Below, piece after piece: positions 24,306 to 32,943 of a stretch of DNA of 34,041 bases. The stretch lies in contig CAIQHF010000050.1 in the NCBI GenBank assembly GCA_903871605.1, positions 1 to 34,041 on the forward strand. The letters are read 5' to 3'. Position 1 is the first letter of the stretch; every line of letters begins with the position of its first letter. The notes under the pieces are model-generated. The model was not told the origin of the DNA, made no database searches, and was given only the letters and a program-made list of their open reading frames with translations. Origin of the DNA: an uncultured Sphingomonadaceae bacterium (lineage in GTDB: Bacteria; Pseudomonadota; Alphaproteobacteria; Sphingomonadales; Sphingomonadaceae). The translations under genes and the position numbers were made by a program.

Positions 24306-25568
24306 ATGAGTAAGATTTTTGCGCCGCGCCTGGCCCGTTGCCATGGCCTCGCCGCGATCACGGTCGGATTGGGGGCGCTGCTCGCGCCGCCGCTGCCGGC
24401 CGCCGCCGCGTCGATCGACCATGTCTCGATCGACGGCAACGCGATCACACTCGCCTTCGACCAGCCCGTCGCGGGCGCCTCGGGGCTGATGCTCGACGGG
24501 CCACGGCGGATCGCGATCGATGTCGCCGGGCTGACCGCGGGCAGCGCGACCGCATCGGGCGGCCCGGTCGTCCAGACCCGCGTCGGCCAGGTCCGCCCCG
24601 GCATCGGCCGCGTGGTGTTCGATCTGGCGGGCTACAGCGTCGTCCGCGCGGCGACGCTGGGCGACGACCACAAGACGCTGACGCTGCAGCTCGCCGACGC
24701 CTCGCCGCGCGAATTCACCGTCGCGGCGCGCGCCGGGCGGACGATGTACGGTCAGCCGATGGCGCTCACCCAGGGCGCGACGGGCAGCATCACCGTGCCG
24801 CTCGACCCGCCCGAGCCCTATCGCCTGCCGATCCCGCCCGTCGAGGGCCGCGCCGACAAGCCGCTGGTGGTCATCGACGCGGGCCATGGGGGCCATGATC
24901 CGGGATCGCTCTCGCTCGACGGCCGCTACCGCGAGAAGGACGCGACGCTCGCGATCGCCAAGGCGCTGCGCGACGAACTCGTCGCCAGCGGCCGCGTGCG
25001 CGTCGCGCTCACCCGCTCGAACGATCGCTTCCTGGTGCTGCAGGAGCGGCGCGAGATCGCGCGGCGGCTGCACGCCGACCTGTTCATCTCGATCCATTGC
25101 GACAGCGCGCCGGGTTCGACGGCGAGCGGCGCCACCGTCTATACGCTGTCCGAAGTGTCGTCGGACCAGGTCGCGGCACGGCTCGCCGCCAAGGAGAACA
25201 AGGCCGACGTGATCAACGGCGTCGATCTCGGCGCGCAATCGAGCGACGTCGGCAACATCCTGATCGATCTCACGCAGCGCGAGACGATGAACGCCTCGTC
25301 GCGCTTCGCCGATCTCGTCCAGCGCGAGATGACCGACGAGGGGATCAGCTTCAAGACCACCTACCACCGCTTCGCCGGCTTGGCCGTGCTCAAGGCGCCG
25401 GACGTCCCCGCGGTGCTGATCGAGACCGGCTACATCACCGATCCGGGCGATCTCAAGCTGCTCTTCTCGAAGGACTATCAGCACCGCGTCGCGGTCGGTG
25501 TCGGCCATGCGGTCGAGGCGCATTTCGCGCGGCGGCTGGGGCGGACCGACGTCGCGATGGCGGAGTGA
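24306..25568 (+). CDS. amiC: N-acetylmuramoyl-L-alanine amidase AmiC (periplasmic)
   Basis: A 420-residue secreted amidase that cuts the peptide stem from peptidoglycan during daughter-cell separation. Signal peptide at 1-35 (AITVGLGALLAPPLPAAAA), then an AMIN domain at about 37-135 (IDHVSIDGNAITLAFDQPVAG..., the septal targeting module), then Amidase_3 from about 187: VVIDAGHGGHDPG with zinc ligand His194, the following REKD glutamate, SIHCDSAP with a zinc His, and VLIETGYITDPGD with the catalytic Glu. All zinc ligands are present. ATG 24306 follows a weakly purine-rich stretch. It stands upstream of mrcA, a neighbourhood conserved among alphaproteobacteria, and both act on septal peptidoglycan. 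Activation by an EnvC/NlpD-like LytM protein is expected but not seen here. Confidence 0.95.
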   Translation: MSKIFAPRLARCHGLAAITVGLGALLAPPLPAAAASIDHVSIDGNAITLAFDQPVAGASGLMLDGPRRIAIDVAGLTAGSATASGGPVVQTRVGQVRPGIGRVVFDLAGYSVVRAATLGDDHKTLTLQLADASPREFTVAARAGRTMYGQPMALTQGATGSITVPLDPPEPYRLPIPPVEGRADKPLVVIDAGHGGHDPGSLSLDGRYREKDATLAIAKALRDELVASGRVRVALTRSNDRFLVLQERREIARRLHADLFISIHCDSAPGSTASGATVYTLSEVSSDQVAARLAAKENKADVINGVDLGAQSSDVGNILIDLTQRETMNASSRFADLVQREMTDEGISFKTTYHRFAGLAVLKAPDVPAVLIETGYITDPGDLKLLFSKDYQHRVAVGVGHAVEAHFARRLGRTDVAMAE

Positions 25569-25578
25569 CAATATCAAC

Positions 25579-25772
25579 CGTTCGTCGTGAGCGCAGTCGA
25601 AGGACAGCCCCAAACGCTTCCCTCCGGTCGGGCTGAGCGCCGTCGAAGCCCGTCCCGAGCGCAGCCGAAGCGCCAAGCGCTTCGGTGGCTGCACTTCGAC
25701 TGCGCTCAGTGCGAACGGGGCTGTGAGCGAACGCGGTCCTTCGACTTCGCGCAGGACGATCGGTCTTGGTGG
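25579..25772. repeat. Nested family B palindromes between amiC and mrcA
   Basis: The 256-bp gap holds a composite of about 194 nt. Outer arms: CGTTCGTCGTGAGCGCAGTC (continuing GAAGGAC) and a complementary right end at about 25737-25763. Inside are a second family B pair (25636 GAGCGCCGTCGAAGCC with 25693 ACTTCGACTGCGCTCAGTGC) and a short palindrome, GCGCTTCGG/CCGAAGCGC. It looks like one element inserted inside another. I see no gene or clear promoter here. Confidence 0.75.
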
Positions 25773-25824
25773 ACGCAGGAGCCCGCTTCCAAAGCATCGC
25801 ATTCCCCTCTAGACCGCGTGCCGC

Positions 25825-28314
25825 ATGGACGAGCAGGCGGAAACGGGCGGACGGATCACGATCAGGCGGGAGGGCGGGCGCTGGCGGCGCGTGCTCGGCT
25901 CGCGCTGGACGCAGGCGCTGATCGCGCTGGCGACGCTGATCCTGATCGCCTGGCTGGCGATCTGGCTGATCTTCGCGCGCGACCTGCCGTCGACCGACAA
26001 GCTGCTCACCTACGAGCCGCCGCTGCCCACCAACGTCCGCGGGATCGACGGATCGCCCATCTATACCTTCGCGCGCGAGCGGCGGATCGAGCTCGCCTAT
26101 GCCGAATTCCCGCCGTTGCTGGTCGATGCCTTCGTCTCCGCCGAGGACAAGAGCTTCTTCACGCACCACGGCGTCAACCCGCTGACCTTCGCCAACGGCG
26201 CGTTCGAGTTCTTCACCAAGATGGGCACCGGCAATCGCGCCCGCGGCGGCTCGACGATCACCCAGCAGGTCGCCAAGAACCTGCTCACCGGCAATGAATA
26301 TTCGGTCAAGCGCAAGATCCGCGAGGCGATCCTCGCGATCCGCATCGAGCGCACGCTGTCCAAGCAGCAGATCATGGAGCTCTACCTCAACCAGATCTTC
26401 CTCGGGCGGAACGCCTACGGGGTCGAGGCCGCGGCGCAGAGCTATTTCGGCAAGGACGTCAAGGATCTGACGCTGCCGGAGATGGCCTATCTCGCGATCC
26501 TGCCCAAGGCGCCCTCCAACTATACCCCCGAGCATGACGCCGACCGCGCGCTCGCGCGCCGCGCCTATGTGCTGCGCGAGATGGCGGCCAATGGCTATAT
26601 CACGCAGGCGCAGGCCGATGCCGCCAACAGCGCCCCGCTCGGCGCGGTCGAGCGCGCCGCGGTCAAGCAGGACATGCCGCAGGGCTATTTCGTCGAGGAG
26701 GTCCGCCGCGAGCTGATCGAGAAGTTCGGCGAGAACGACGGCGACGGCCCCTATTCGGTCTATGGCGGCGGGCTGTGGGTGCGCTCCTCCTTCGATCCCG
26801 CCAAGCAGGCGGCGACCGAGAAGGCGCTGCGCGACGGCCTCGTCCGCTACGACAATGGCCATGGCTGGTCGGGCCCGTCGGGGCATATCGAGGTCGGCAA
26901 TGGCTGGCAGGGGCGCCTCGTCGCCGCCAGCATCGGCACCGGCTATGCCGACTGGAAGGCGGCGGTGATCCTGTCGAAGGGCGGTGGTCAGGCAGAAATC
27001 GGCTTCGAGGACGGCCACACCGGCACGCTGCCATCCTATGCCGCCAACCTGCCCAAGCGCGGCGTCGGCGGCTCGGCGTTCAACTTCCTCCACACCGGCG
27101 ACATCGTCGTGGTCAAGGACGTCGCGGGCACCTGGACGCTGCGCGCGATCCCCGCCATCTCGGGCGGAATGGTGATCGAGAACCCGCACACCGCGCAGGT
27201 GCTCGCGATGCAGGGCGGCTGGGATTTCCGCGGCGCGAGCTTCAACCGCGCGACGCAGGCGCTGCGCCAGCCGGGCTCGACGTTCAAGCCGATCGTCTAT
27301 TCGGCCGCGCTCGACAACGGCCTGACCCCCGCCTCGATCGTCGTCGACGGCCCGTTCTGCGTGTTCCAGACCGCGAGTCTGGGCACCAAATGCTTCAAGA
27401 ACTTCACCGCGGGCTATGCCGGCCCCAAGACGATGCGCTGGGGGCTCGAACAGTCGCGCAACCTGATGACCGTGCGCATCGCTGCACAGATCGGCATGAA
27501 CAAGGTCGTCCGCCAGGCGCACAACCTCGGCATCGGCGACTATCCCGCGGTGCTCGCGATCGCGCTGGGCGCCGGCGACACCACCGTCATGAAGATGGTC
27601 AACGCCTATTCCGCGCTCGACAATCTCGGGCGGCAGATGGCGCCGACCTTGATCGACTATGTCCAGGATCGCCACGGCAAGGTAATCTGGCGCGCCGACA
27701 ATCGACCTTGTGATGGCTGCAACGCGCCCGATTGGGACGGCAAGGCGATGCCGCGCCCGCCGGTGCGCGGCGTCCAGGCGATCCCCGCCGATTCCGCCTC
27801 GCAGATCGTCCACATGATGGAAGGCGTCGTCCAGCGCGGCACCGCGACGATCCTGCGCGATCTCGGGCGCCCGATGTTCGGCAAGACCGGGACCACCTCG
27901 GGGCCGACCAACGTCTGGTTCGTCGGTGGCTCGGCCGATCTCGTCGGCGGCGTCTATCTCGGCTATGATCGCCCGCGCCCGCTCGGCGGCTATGCGCAGG
28001 GCGGCACGATCGCGGCGCCGATCTTCAAGCAGTTCGCGCTGGCGACGATGCAGGCCGATCCGGTGGTGCCGTTCCGCGAGGCGCCCGGGGTGCGGCTGGT
28101 CCGGATCGATCGCAATTCGGGCAAGCGCGTCTATGGCGGCTGGCCGTCCAACGATCCGCTCTCGCCGATCATCTGGGAGCAGTTCAAGCCCGAGACCGAG
28201 CCGCGCCGCGCGATCGCCAAGGCCACGATCCCGACCAAGGCCGCGCCCAGGTCGGCCGGCGCCGCGCCGCCGCGCGATTCGGATTTCTTGCAGAAGGAGG
28301 GGGGCATCTACTAG
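25825..28314 (+). CDS. mrcA: Penicillin-binding protein 1A, bifunctional peptidoglycan synthase
   Basis: An 829-residue class A PBP. Membrane anchor at about 31-51 (ALIALATLILIAWLAIWLIF). GT51 domain with Glu107 in AEDKSFFTHHGVN, GGSTITQQVAKNLL, and ELYLNQIFLGRNAYG. Between the domains is an insertion of about 150 residues (SSFDPAKQAATEKALRDGLV to VVVKDVAGTWTLRAIP), the OB-like docking domain of PBP1A. Transpeptidase: STFK at 485-488 (Ser485), SRN at 544-546, KTGTT from 687. It polymerises and cross-links glycan strands in the periplasm. ATG 25825 is preferred. The tail (ATIPTKAAPRSAGAAPPRDS) is basic and disordered. It sits between amiC and prfB, as in other alphaproteobacteria. Confidence 0.96.
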   Translation: MDEQAETGGRITIRREGGRWRRVLGSRWTQALIALATLILIAWLAIWLIFARDLPSTDKLLTYEPPLPTNVRGIDGSPIYTFARERRIELAYAEFPPLLVDAFVSAEDKSFFTHHGVNPLTFANGAFEFFTKMGTGNRARGGSTITQQVAKNLLTGNEYSVKRKIREAILAIRIERTLSKQQIMELYLNQIFLGRNAYGVEAAAQSYFGKDVKDLTLPEMAYLAILPKAPSNYTPEHDADRALARRAYVLREMAANGYITQAQADAANSAPLGAVERAAVKQDMPQGYFVEEVRRELIEKFGENDGDGPYSVYGGGLWVRSSFDPAKQAATEKALRDGLVRYDNGHGWSGPSGHIEVGNGWQGRLVAASIGTGYADWKAAVILSKGGGQAEIGFEDGHTGTLPSYAANLPKRGVGGSAFNFLHTGDIVVVKDVAGTWTLRAIPAISGGMVIENPHTAQVLAMQGGWDFRGASFNRATQALRQPGSTFKPIVYSAALDNGLTPASIVVDGPFCVFQTASLGTKCFKNFTAGYAGPKTMRWGLEQSRNLMTVRIAAQIGMNKVVRQAHNLGIGDYPAVLAIALGAGDTTVMKMVNAYSALDNLGRQMAPTLIDYVQDRHGKVIWRADNRPCDGCNAPDWDGKAMPRPPVRGVQAIPADSASQIVHMMEGVVQRGTATILRDLGRPMFGKTGTTSGPTNVWFVGGSADLVGGVYLGYDRPRPLGGYAQGGTIAAPIFKQFALATMQADPVVPFREAPGVRLVRIDRNSGKRVYGGWPSNDPLSPIIWEQFKPETEPRRAIAKATIPTKAAPRSAGAAPPRDSDFLQKEGGIY

Positions 28315-28327
28315 ATGCCTTCCCTCT

Positions 28328-28404
28328 GTTCCCCCGCGCAGGCGGGGGCCCAGGGCCGCACACGCGGCGCCTGAAGCCCTGGACCCCCGCCTGCGCGGGG
28401 GAAC
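28328..28404. repeat. Family A palindromic element between mrcA and prfB
   Basis: Left arm GTTCCCCCGCGCAGGCGGGG continues GCCCAGGGC; the right arm is its reverse complement with one mismatch over 29 nt. The best preserved copy in the window. It lies 14 nt after the mrcA stop and 23 nt before the prfB start. Confidence 0.92.
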
Positions 28405-28426
28405 AACCGAGTTCTGGAGTTCTTAT

Positions 28427-29554
28427 ATGCGCGCCGAAGCGCAAGCCCATGTCGACAAGATCAACGCCGCGATGGCGCTTGTCCGCCGCTTCATCGAATG
28501 GGACCGCGCGCAGCGCCGGCTCCACGAGCTGAACGCCCGCGTCGAGGATCCGTCGCTGTGGAACGATCCCAAGCAGGCGCAGGCGATCATGCAGGAGCGC
28601 CGCCGCTTGGACGAATCGATCCAGGCGGTGATCACGATCGAGCGCGAGCGCGACGACACGGTCGAGCTGATCGAGATGGCCGAGGCCGAGGGCGACACCG
28701 AGATGGAGACCGAGGCGCTCGCCAGCCTCGGCGAGCTCGCGCAGCGCGCCGAGACCGACAAGGTCAAGGCGCTGCTCGCGGGCGAGGCCGACGGCAACAA
28801 TACCTATATCGAGGTCAATGCCGGCGCCGGCGGCACCGAGAGCCAGGACTGGGCGCAGATGCTCCAGCGCATGTACCAGCGCTGGGCCGAGCGCCACGGC
28901 ATGAAGGTCGAGCTGATCGACTATCATTCGGGCGAGCAGGCCGGGATCAAGTCGGCGACGCTGATGCTCAAGGGCGAGAACGCCTATGGCTGGGCCAAGA
29001 CCGAGAGCGGCGTCCACCGCCTCGTCCGGATCAGCCCGTACGACAGCTCGGCGCGCCGCCACACCTCGTTCGCGAGCGTCTGGGTCTATCCCGAGGTCGA
29101 CGACGATATCGACATCCAGATCAACGAGGGCGATCTGCGCATCGACACCTATCGGGCATCGGGTGCGGGCGGGCAGCACATCAACACCACCGATTCGGCG
29201 GTGCGCATCACGCACATCCCGACCAACATCGTCGTCCAGTGCCAGAACCAGCGCTCGCAGCACAAGAACAAGGCCGAGGCGATGAACCAGCTGAAAGCCC
29301 GGCTCTACGAGCGCGAGCTGCAGGAGCGGGAAGCGATCGCCAACGCCACCAACGCGACCAAGACCGACATCGGCTGGGGCCACCAGATCCGCTCCTACGT
29401 CCTCCAGCCCTATCAGTTGGTCAAGGACCTGCGCACCGGCGTCACCTCGACCGCGCCCGACGACGTGCTCGACGGCGCGCTCGATCCGTTCATGGCCGCC
29501 GCGCTGTCGCAGCGCGTCACCGGCGAGGCGGTCGAGGTCGAGGACGTCGATTGA
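28427..29554 (+). CDS. prfB: Peptide chain release factor 2 (RF2)
   Basis: A 375-residue class I release factor for UGA/UAA stops. The N-terminal helical domain ([42 protein letters not shown]) is followed by the codon-recognition domain, where the family SPF motif reads SPY ([17 protein letters not shown]), and the catalytic [16 protein letters not shown] with GGQ at 248-250. Unlike E. coli prfB, no in-frame UGA and CUUUGA-type slip site occurs near codon 25; the frame is continuous, so the autoregulatory frameshift is absent. ATG 28427 follows TGGAG. The stop TGA overlaps the TTG start of the next gene. A repeat directly upstream leaves only about 20 nt for the leader. Confidence 0.96.
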   Translation: MRAEAQAHVDKINAAMALVRRFIEWDRAQRRLHELNARVEDPSLWNDPKQAQAIMQERRRLDESIQAVITIERERDDTVELIEMAEAEGDTEMETEALASLGELAQRAETDKVKALLAGEADGNNTYIEVNAGAGGTESQDWAQMLQRMYQRWAERHGMKVELIDYHSGEQAGIKSATLMLKGENAYGWAKTESGVHRLVRISPYDSSARRHTSFASVWVYPEVDDDIDIQINEGDLRIDTYRASGAGGQHINTTDSAVRITHIPTNIVVQCQNQRSQHKNKAEAMNQLKARLYERELQEREAIANATNATKTDIGWGHQIRSYVLQPYQLVKDLRTGVTSTAPDDVLDGALDPFMAAALSQRVTGEAVEVEDVD

Positions 29555-30276
29555 GGCCGGTCGTCGCCCTGGCGCTGCTGATCGCGCTGTCGGCGTGCGG
29601 TCCGGCGACGCACGGCGCCGCCGTGCCGACGCGCAACAAGGACGGCTTTCCGCTCCCCGCGCGCCCCGTCGCGAGCATCATCTCGGACGGCTGGTCGACC
29701 GAGGGCGCGCGCGACAAGCTCGACGAGGCGCGCGCGGTGATGGACAAGGCGGGCGTCGCGCCGGGGATGACCGTCGCCGACATCGGCGCGGGCGAGGGCT
29801 ATTACACGGTGCGCCTCGCCAAGCGCGTCGGCGCCGAGGGTCGCGTGCTCGCCGAAGACATCATCCCCGACGTGCGCGACGCGCTCGCCGAACGCGTCGC
29901 CCGCGAGGCGCTCGACAATGTCAGCGTGCGGCTGGGCGATCCCGCCAATCCGCGCTTGCCGCCGGGCAGCTTCGATCGCGTGCTGATGGTCCACATGTAT
30001 CACGAGATCCAGCAACCCTATGAGTTCCTCTGGAACGTGCGGCCCGCGCTCAAGTCCGAGGGCACGCTCGTCGTCGTCGACGCGGACCGCCCGACCAACC
30101 GCCACGGCACGCCGCCGGTGCTGCTCGACTGCGAGCTGCGTGCGGTCGGCTTCCAGCGCGTCAGCCAGCAGGCGATGCCGTCGGCGGGCGGCTATATCGC
30201 GGTGTTCAAGGCGATCGGGCCGCGCCCGCTGCCGCAGGCGATCCGCCCGTGCGACGCGGCGGGCGGCACCTCGTGA
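29551..30276 (+). CDS. Lipoprotein-signal class I SAM-dependent methyltransferase
   Basis: A 241-residue protein read from TTG 29551, which overlaps the prfB stop (TTGA). Residues 1-15 look like a lipoprotein signal ([13 protein letters not shown], lipobox LSAC), followed by a linker and a Rossmann methyltransferase: motif [21 protein letters not shown], motif [11 protein letters not shown], then [28 protein letters not shown] and LVVVDADRP. The fold is complete. Export of such an enzyme is odd, since SAM is not known to be available outside the cytoplasm. Similar signal-bearing proteins occur in other proteobacteria, function unknown. It ends in a GTGA overlap with thyA, so prfB, this gene and thyA are translationally coupled. 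A start further in would remove the signal; I see no ribosome site for one. Confidence 0.8.
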   Translation: MRPVVALALLIALSACGPATHGAAVPTRNKDGFPLPARPVASIISDGWSTEGARDKLDEARAVMDKAGVAPGMTVADIGAGEGYYTVRLAKRVGAEGRVLAEDIIPDVRDALAERVAREALDNVSVRLGDPANPRLPPGSFDRVLMVHMYHEIQQPYEFLWNVRPALKSEGTLVVVDADRPTNRHGTPPVLLDCELRAVGFQRVSQQAMPSAGGYIAVFKAIGPRPLPQAIRPCDAAGGTS

Positions 30277-31067
30277 CGCCCTATCTCGAGCTGATGCAGC
30301 GCATCCTCGACGAGGGTGTCGAGCAGCAGGACCGCACCGGCGTCGGCACTTTGAGCGTGTTCGGCCACCAGATGCGCTTCGACCTGTCGAAGGGCTTTCC
30401 GCTCGTCACCACCAAGAAGCTGCATTTGCGATCGATCATCGTCGAGCTGCTCTGGTTCCTGCGCGGCGACACCAACGTCGCGTGGCTGCACGAGCACAAG
30501 GTCAGCATCTGGGACGAATGGGCCGCCTCCGACGGCGATCTCGGCCCCGTCTACGGCAAGCAGTGGCGCGACTGGACGACACCCGACGGCCGCCACATCG
30601 ACCAGATCGCCGAGCTGATCCGCGAGATCCGCGACAAGCCCGCGTCGCGCCGCCAGATCGTCTCGGCGTGGAACCCCGCGGATATCCCGCAGATGGCGCT
30701 GGCGCCCTGCCACTGCCTGTTCCAGACGCGCGTCGCGGGCGGCCGGCTCGACCTGCAGCTCTACCAGCGCTCCGCCGACGTGTTCCTGGGCGTACCGTTC
30801 AACATCGCGAGCTATGCGCTGCTGACGCATATTCTTGCACAACAATGTGGACTCGAGCCGGGGACGTTCGTGTGGACCGGCGGCGACTGCCACCTCTATT
30901 CCAACCATCTCGAGCAGGCGCGCCTCCAGCTCACGCGCGAGCCCAAGCCGCGGCCGACGCTCAAGATCCTGCGCCACCCCGACGCGATCGATGGCTATCA
31001 GCCCGACGATTTCGTGATCGAGGGCTACGATGCGCATCCGCACATCAAGGGCGCGGTGGCGGTATGA
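30273..31067 (+). CDS. thyA: Thymidylate synthase
   Basis: A 264-residue enzyme, identical in length to the E. coli protein, converting dUMP to dTMP with methylene-tetrahydrofolate and giving dihydrofolate. The start [37 protein letters not shown] is standard. The nucleophile is Cys146 in [32 protein letters not shown] carries the dUMP-binding arginine/serine/asparagine set; the end is [13 protein letters not shown] 30273 overlaps the methyltransferase stop (GTGA). FolA, which recycles the dihydrofolate, follows about 140 nt downstream beyond a family B repeat, the usual thyA-folA pairing. No frame damage. Confidence 0.97.
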   Translation: MTPYLELMQRILDEGVEQQDRTGVGTLSVFGHQMRFDLSKGFPLVTTKKLHLRSIIVELLWFLRGDTNVAWLHEHKVSIWDEWAASDGDLGPVYGKQWRDWTTPDGRHIDQIAELIREIRDKPASRRQIVSAWNPADIPQMALAPCHCLFQTRVAGGRLDLQLYQRSADVFLGVPFNIASYALLTHILAQQCGLEPGTFVWTGGDCHLYSNHLEQARLQLTREPKPRPTLKILRHPDAIDGYQPDDFVIEGYDAHPHIKGAVAV

Positions 31068-31082
31068 TCGGTTCCCCACGCC

Positions 31083-31196
31083 CGTTCGCACTGAGCGAAG
31101 TCGAAGTGCGTGTTGCGGCGTGATGTTTGCCGCATGTCCCCTTCGACTGCCTTGCAGGCGCTCAGGACAGGCTTCGACTTCGCTCAGGACGAACGG
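31083..31196. repeat. Family B composite element between thyA and folA
   Basis: Left end CGTTCGCACTGAGCGAAGTC (continuing GAAGTGC), right end GGCTTCGACTTCGCTCAGGA (continuing CGAACGG), with a further CCTTCGACTG...GCTCAGGAC half-copy in the middle at about 31141-31168. The right end reaches the folA ribosome site. Confidence 0.82.
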
Positions 31197-31201
31197 AGAG
31201 G
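31195..31201 (+). promoter_or_regulatory. Ribosome binding site of folA at the edge of a repeat
   Basis: GGAGAGG overlaps the last two bases of the family B element and lies 4 nt before a CTG at 31206, where DHFR homology begins. No ATG, GTG or TTG is available between it and the conserved region. Confidence 0.45.
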
Positions 31202-31205
31202 ATCG

Positions 31206-31688
31206 CTGAACCCCGAGATCGTCTTCTTCGCGGCGCGCGCGGACAATGGCGTGATCGGCGTCGAGGGCGGCCTGCCCTGGCGCATCCCCGCCGACCTCAA
31301 GCGCTTCAAGGCGATGACCGCCGGCCTGCCGATGATCATGGGCCGCAAGACGTTCGAGAGCTTTCCCGACCTGCTCGTCGGCCGGCGCCACATCGTGCTG
31401 ACCCGCGACGCCGACTGGTCGCGCCCGGGCGCGGAGGTGGCGGACGGCGTCACAGCGGCGCTGTCGCTCGCCGGCGGGCCGGTGGTCGCGGTGATCGGCG
31501 GCGCCGAAATCTACCGGCTGTTCCTCCCGCTCGTCCACCGCATCGAGCTCACCGAAGTCCACGCCGCCCCCGATGGCGACACGCACATGCCCGATCTCGG
31601 AGCGGGCTGGCGCGAGACCTTCCGCGAGGATGTCGCGGCGGACGACAAGAGACCGGCCTACAGCTTCGTGACGCTGGTACGCGCGTAA
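31206..31688 (+). CDS. folA: Dihydrofolate reductase
   Basis: 160 residues from the proposed start: NPEIVFFAARADNGVIGVEGGLPWRIPADLKRFKAMTAGLPMIMGRKTFESF, with the GLPW loop, the catalytic Asp in PADLKRFK and the NADPH site MGRKTFES, then VIGGAEIYRLFLP and ELTEVHA. It reduces dihydrofolate, made by the upstream ThyA, to tetrahydrofolate. The start is a problem. Conserved sequence begins at a CTG (31206) behind GGAGAGG. The nearest conventional start is ATG 31134, which has no ribosome site and would add 24 residues read from the family B repeat; TTG 31110 adds more. I give 31206 but the longer protein is possible. Everything after the start is intact. Confidence 0.9.
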   Translation: MNPEIVFFAARADNGVIGVEGGLPWRIPADLKRFKAMTAGLPMIMGRKTFESFPDLLVGRRHIVLTRDADWSRPGAEVADGVTAALSLAGGPVVAVIGGAEIYRLFLPLVHRIELTEVHAAPDGDTHMPDLGAGWRETFREDVAADDKRPAYSFVTLVRA

Positions 31689-31690
31689 CC

Positions 31691-31788
31691 GTTCCCCGGC
31701 GAAAGCCGGGGCCCAGGCCCGCGGCTCGTGGCGAGCGTGGCGCTCGAATAGGGACGTGGGGCCGGGGCTCTGGCCTTCGCCGGGGAAC
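31691..31788. repeat. Family A palindromic element between folA and ribF
   Basis: Left arm GTTCCCCGGCGAAAGCCGGG continues GCCCAGGCC; right arm ends GCCTTCGCCGGGGAAC. A partial extra copy (TTCGCCGGGGTACAAG) follows at 31796-31811. Three mismatches separate its left arm from the copy inside hrpB. Confidence 0.88.
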
Positions 31789-31870
31789 AAGAAGATTCGC
31801 CGGGGTACAAGATGAACGACCCCGGCCTCCCCCATTGGCACCGGCCCTCCCTCTGCTATAGCCCGCCCCC

Positions 31871-32806
31871 ATGATCACGCACCCCGGGGATCGCCCCGTG
31901 CCCGCGCAGCTGCGCGGCGCGGTCGTGGCGCTCGGCAATTTCGACGGCTTCCATGTCGGCCACCAGGCGGTGGTGGGCCGCGCGCTTGCGCTCGCGCGCC
32001 AGACCGGCCGGATGGCGCTGGTCGCGACCTTCGATCCGCACCCCGCGCGGCTGTTCCGCCCCGATTCGCCGCCCTTCCTGCTGACCACGATCGACCAGCG
32101 CTGCGCGCTGTTCGACGCCTTCGGGATGGATGGTGCGATCGTGCTGCCGTTCGACCACGCGATGGCGTCGGTCACCCCCGAGGGGTTCGTCGCCGAATGG
32201 CTCGCCGATCGCGTCGGCGCGAGCGCGGTCGTCACCGGCCATGATTTCACCTTCGGGCGCAACCGCGACGGCGACACCGAGGCGCTCGCCACCATCGGTG
32301 GCCGCTACGGCATCGCCGCCGAGGCGATCGAGGCGGTCGAGGCGGACGGCGGCATCGCCTCCTCGACGCGCATCCGCCAGCATCTCAGGGCGGGCGAGAT
32401 GGCGGCGGCGACGCGGCTGCTCACCCGCCCCTATACGATCGCGGGGATCGTCCAGCATGGCGACAAGGTCGGCCGCACGATCGGCTATCCGACCGCCAAC
32501 ATCGCGATGGGCGACTATCTGCGCCCCGCCTACGGCATCTACGCCGCGCGCGGCCGCCTAGCCGACGGGCGCGTGCTGGACGGCGCCGCGAACCTCGGCA
32601 TCCGCCCGCAATTCGATCCGCCCAAGGAACTGCTCGAGCCGCATTTCTTCGATTTCTCGGGCGATCTCTACGGCCAGCCGGTCGCGGTCGAGCTGATCGC
32701 GCATCTCCGCCCCGAGGCGCGCTTCGACAGCCTCGACGCGCTGATCGCGCAGATGGACGCGGATTGCGTCGAGGCGCGGCGGATTCTTGGCTCCTCCCCT
32801 CCCTGA
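31871..32806 (+). CDS. ribF: Bifunctional riboflavin kinase / FAD synthetase
   Basis: A 311-residue enzyme that phosphorylates riboflavin to FMN and adenylates FMN to FAD. The FAD synthetase half (1-180) has VALGNFDGFHVGHQAVV (the nucleotidyltransferase HxGH-type site), ATFDPHPARLF, VVTGHDFTFGRNRDGD, and SSTRIRQHLRAGEM. The flavokinase half (185-305) has GDKVGRTIGYPTANIA, YGIYAARG, NLGIRPQF, LEPHFFDFSGDLYGQPVAVELIAHLRPEARFDS. ATG 31871 has little recognisable ribosome site (CTATAGCCCGCCCCC), so expression may be low. The last codons and stop (SSPP, TGA 32804) are read from the edge of a family D repeat. It lies upstream of ileS, a common ribF-ileS order in bacteria. Confidence 0.95.
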   Translation: MITHPGDRPVPAQLRGAVVALGNFDGFHVGHQAVVGRALALARQTGRMALVATFDPHPARLFRPDSPPFLLTTIDQRCALFDAFGMDGAIVLPFDHAMASVTPEGFVAEWLADRVGASAVVTGHDFTFGRNRDGDTEALATIGGRYGIAAEAIEAVEADGGIASSTRIRQHLRAGEMAAATRLLTRPYTIAGIVQHGDKVGRTIGYPTANIAMGDYLRPAYGIYAARGRLADGRVLDGAANLGIRPQFDPPKELLEPHFFDFSGDLYGQPVAVELIAHLRPEARFDSLDALIAQMDADCVEARRILGSSPP

Positions 32807-32918
32807 TGATCCTCTCCCCTCCCTGAAAGGGAGGGGTCGGGGGTGGGTTCGCCTGGGGCGGGCGGGAGCGCGATCCGGAGACGAACCCACCCCTAGCCCC
32901 TCCCTTTCAGGGAGGGGG
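32791..32918. repeat. Family D palindromic element between ribF and ileS
   Basis: Main arms: CTCCCCTCCCTGAAAGGGAG (continuing GGGTCGGGGGTGGGTTCG) at 32813-32850 and a reverse complement with three mismatches at 32882-32917. Each arm itself folds (CCTCCCT/AGGGAGG). A truncated extra left copy at 32791-32806 supplies the ribF stop. Confidence 0.88.
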
Positions 32919-32943
32919 ATAGTGCGCTAGAGCGCCCCGCGAC

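Noticed and set aside
25453-27813. Minus-strand open frame of about 790 codons opposite mrcA
   Set aside because: Antisense to PBP1A with all catalytic motifs; the composition is that of a shadow frame.
4724-32918. CRISPR array suggested by recurring repeats
   Set aside because: The repeats are palindromic, scattered singly, of four families, with no regular spacers and no cas genes.
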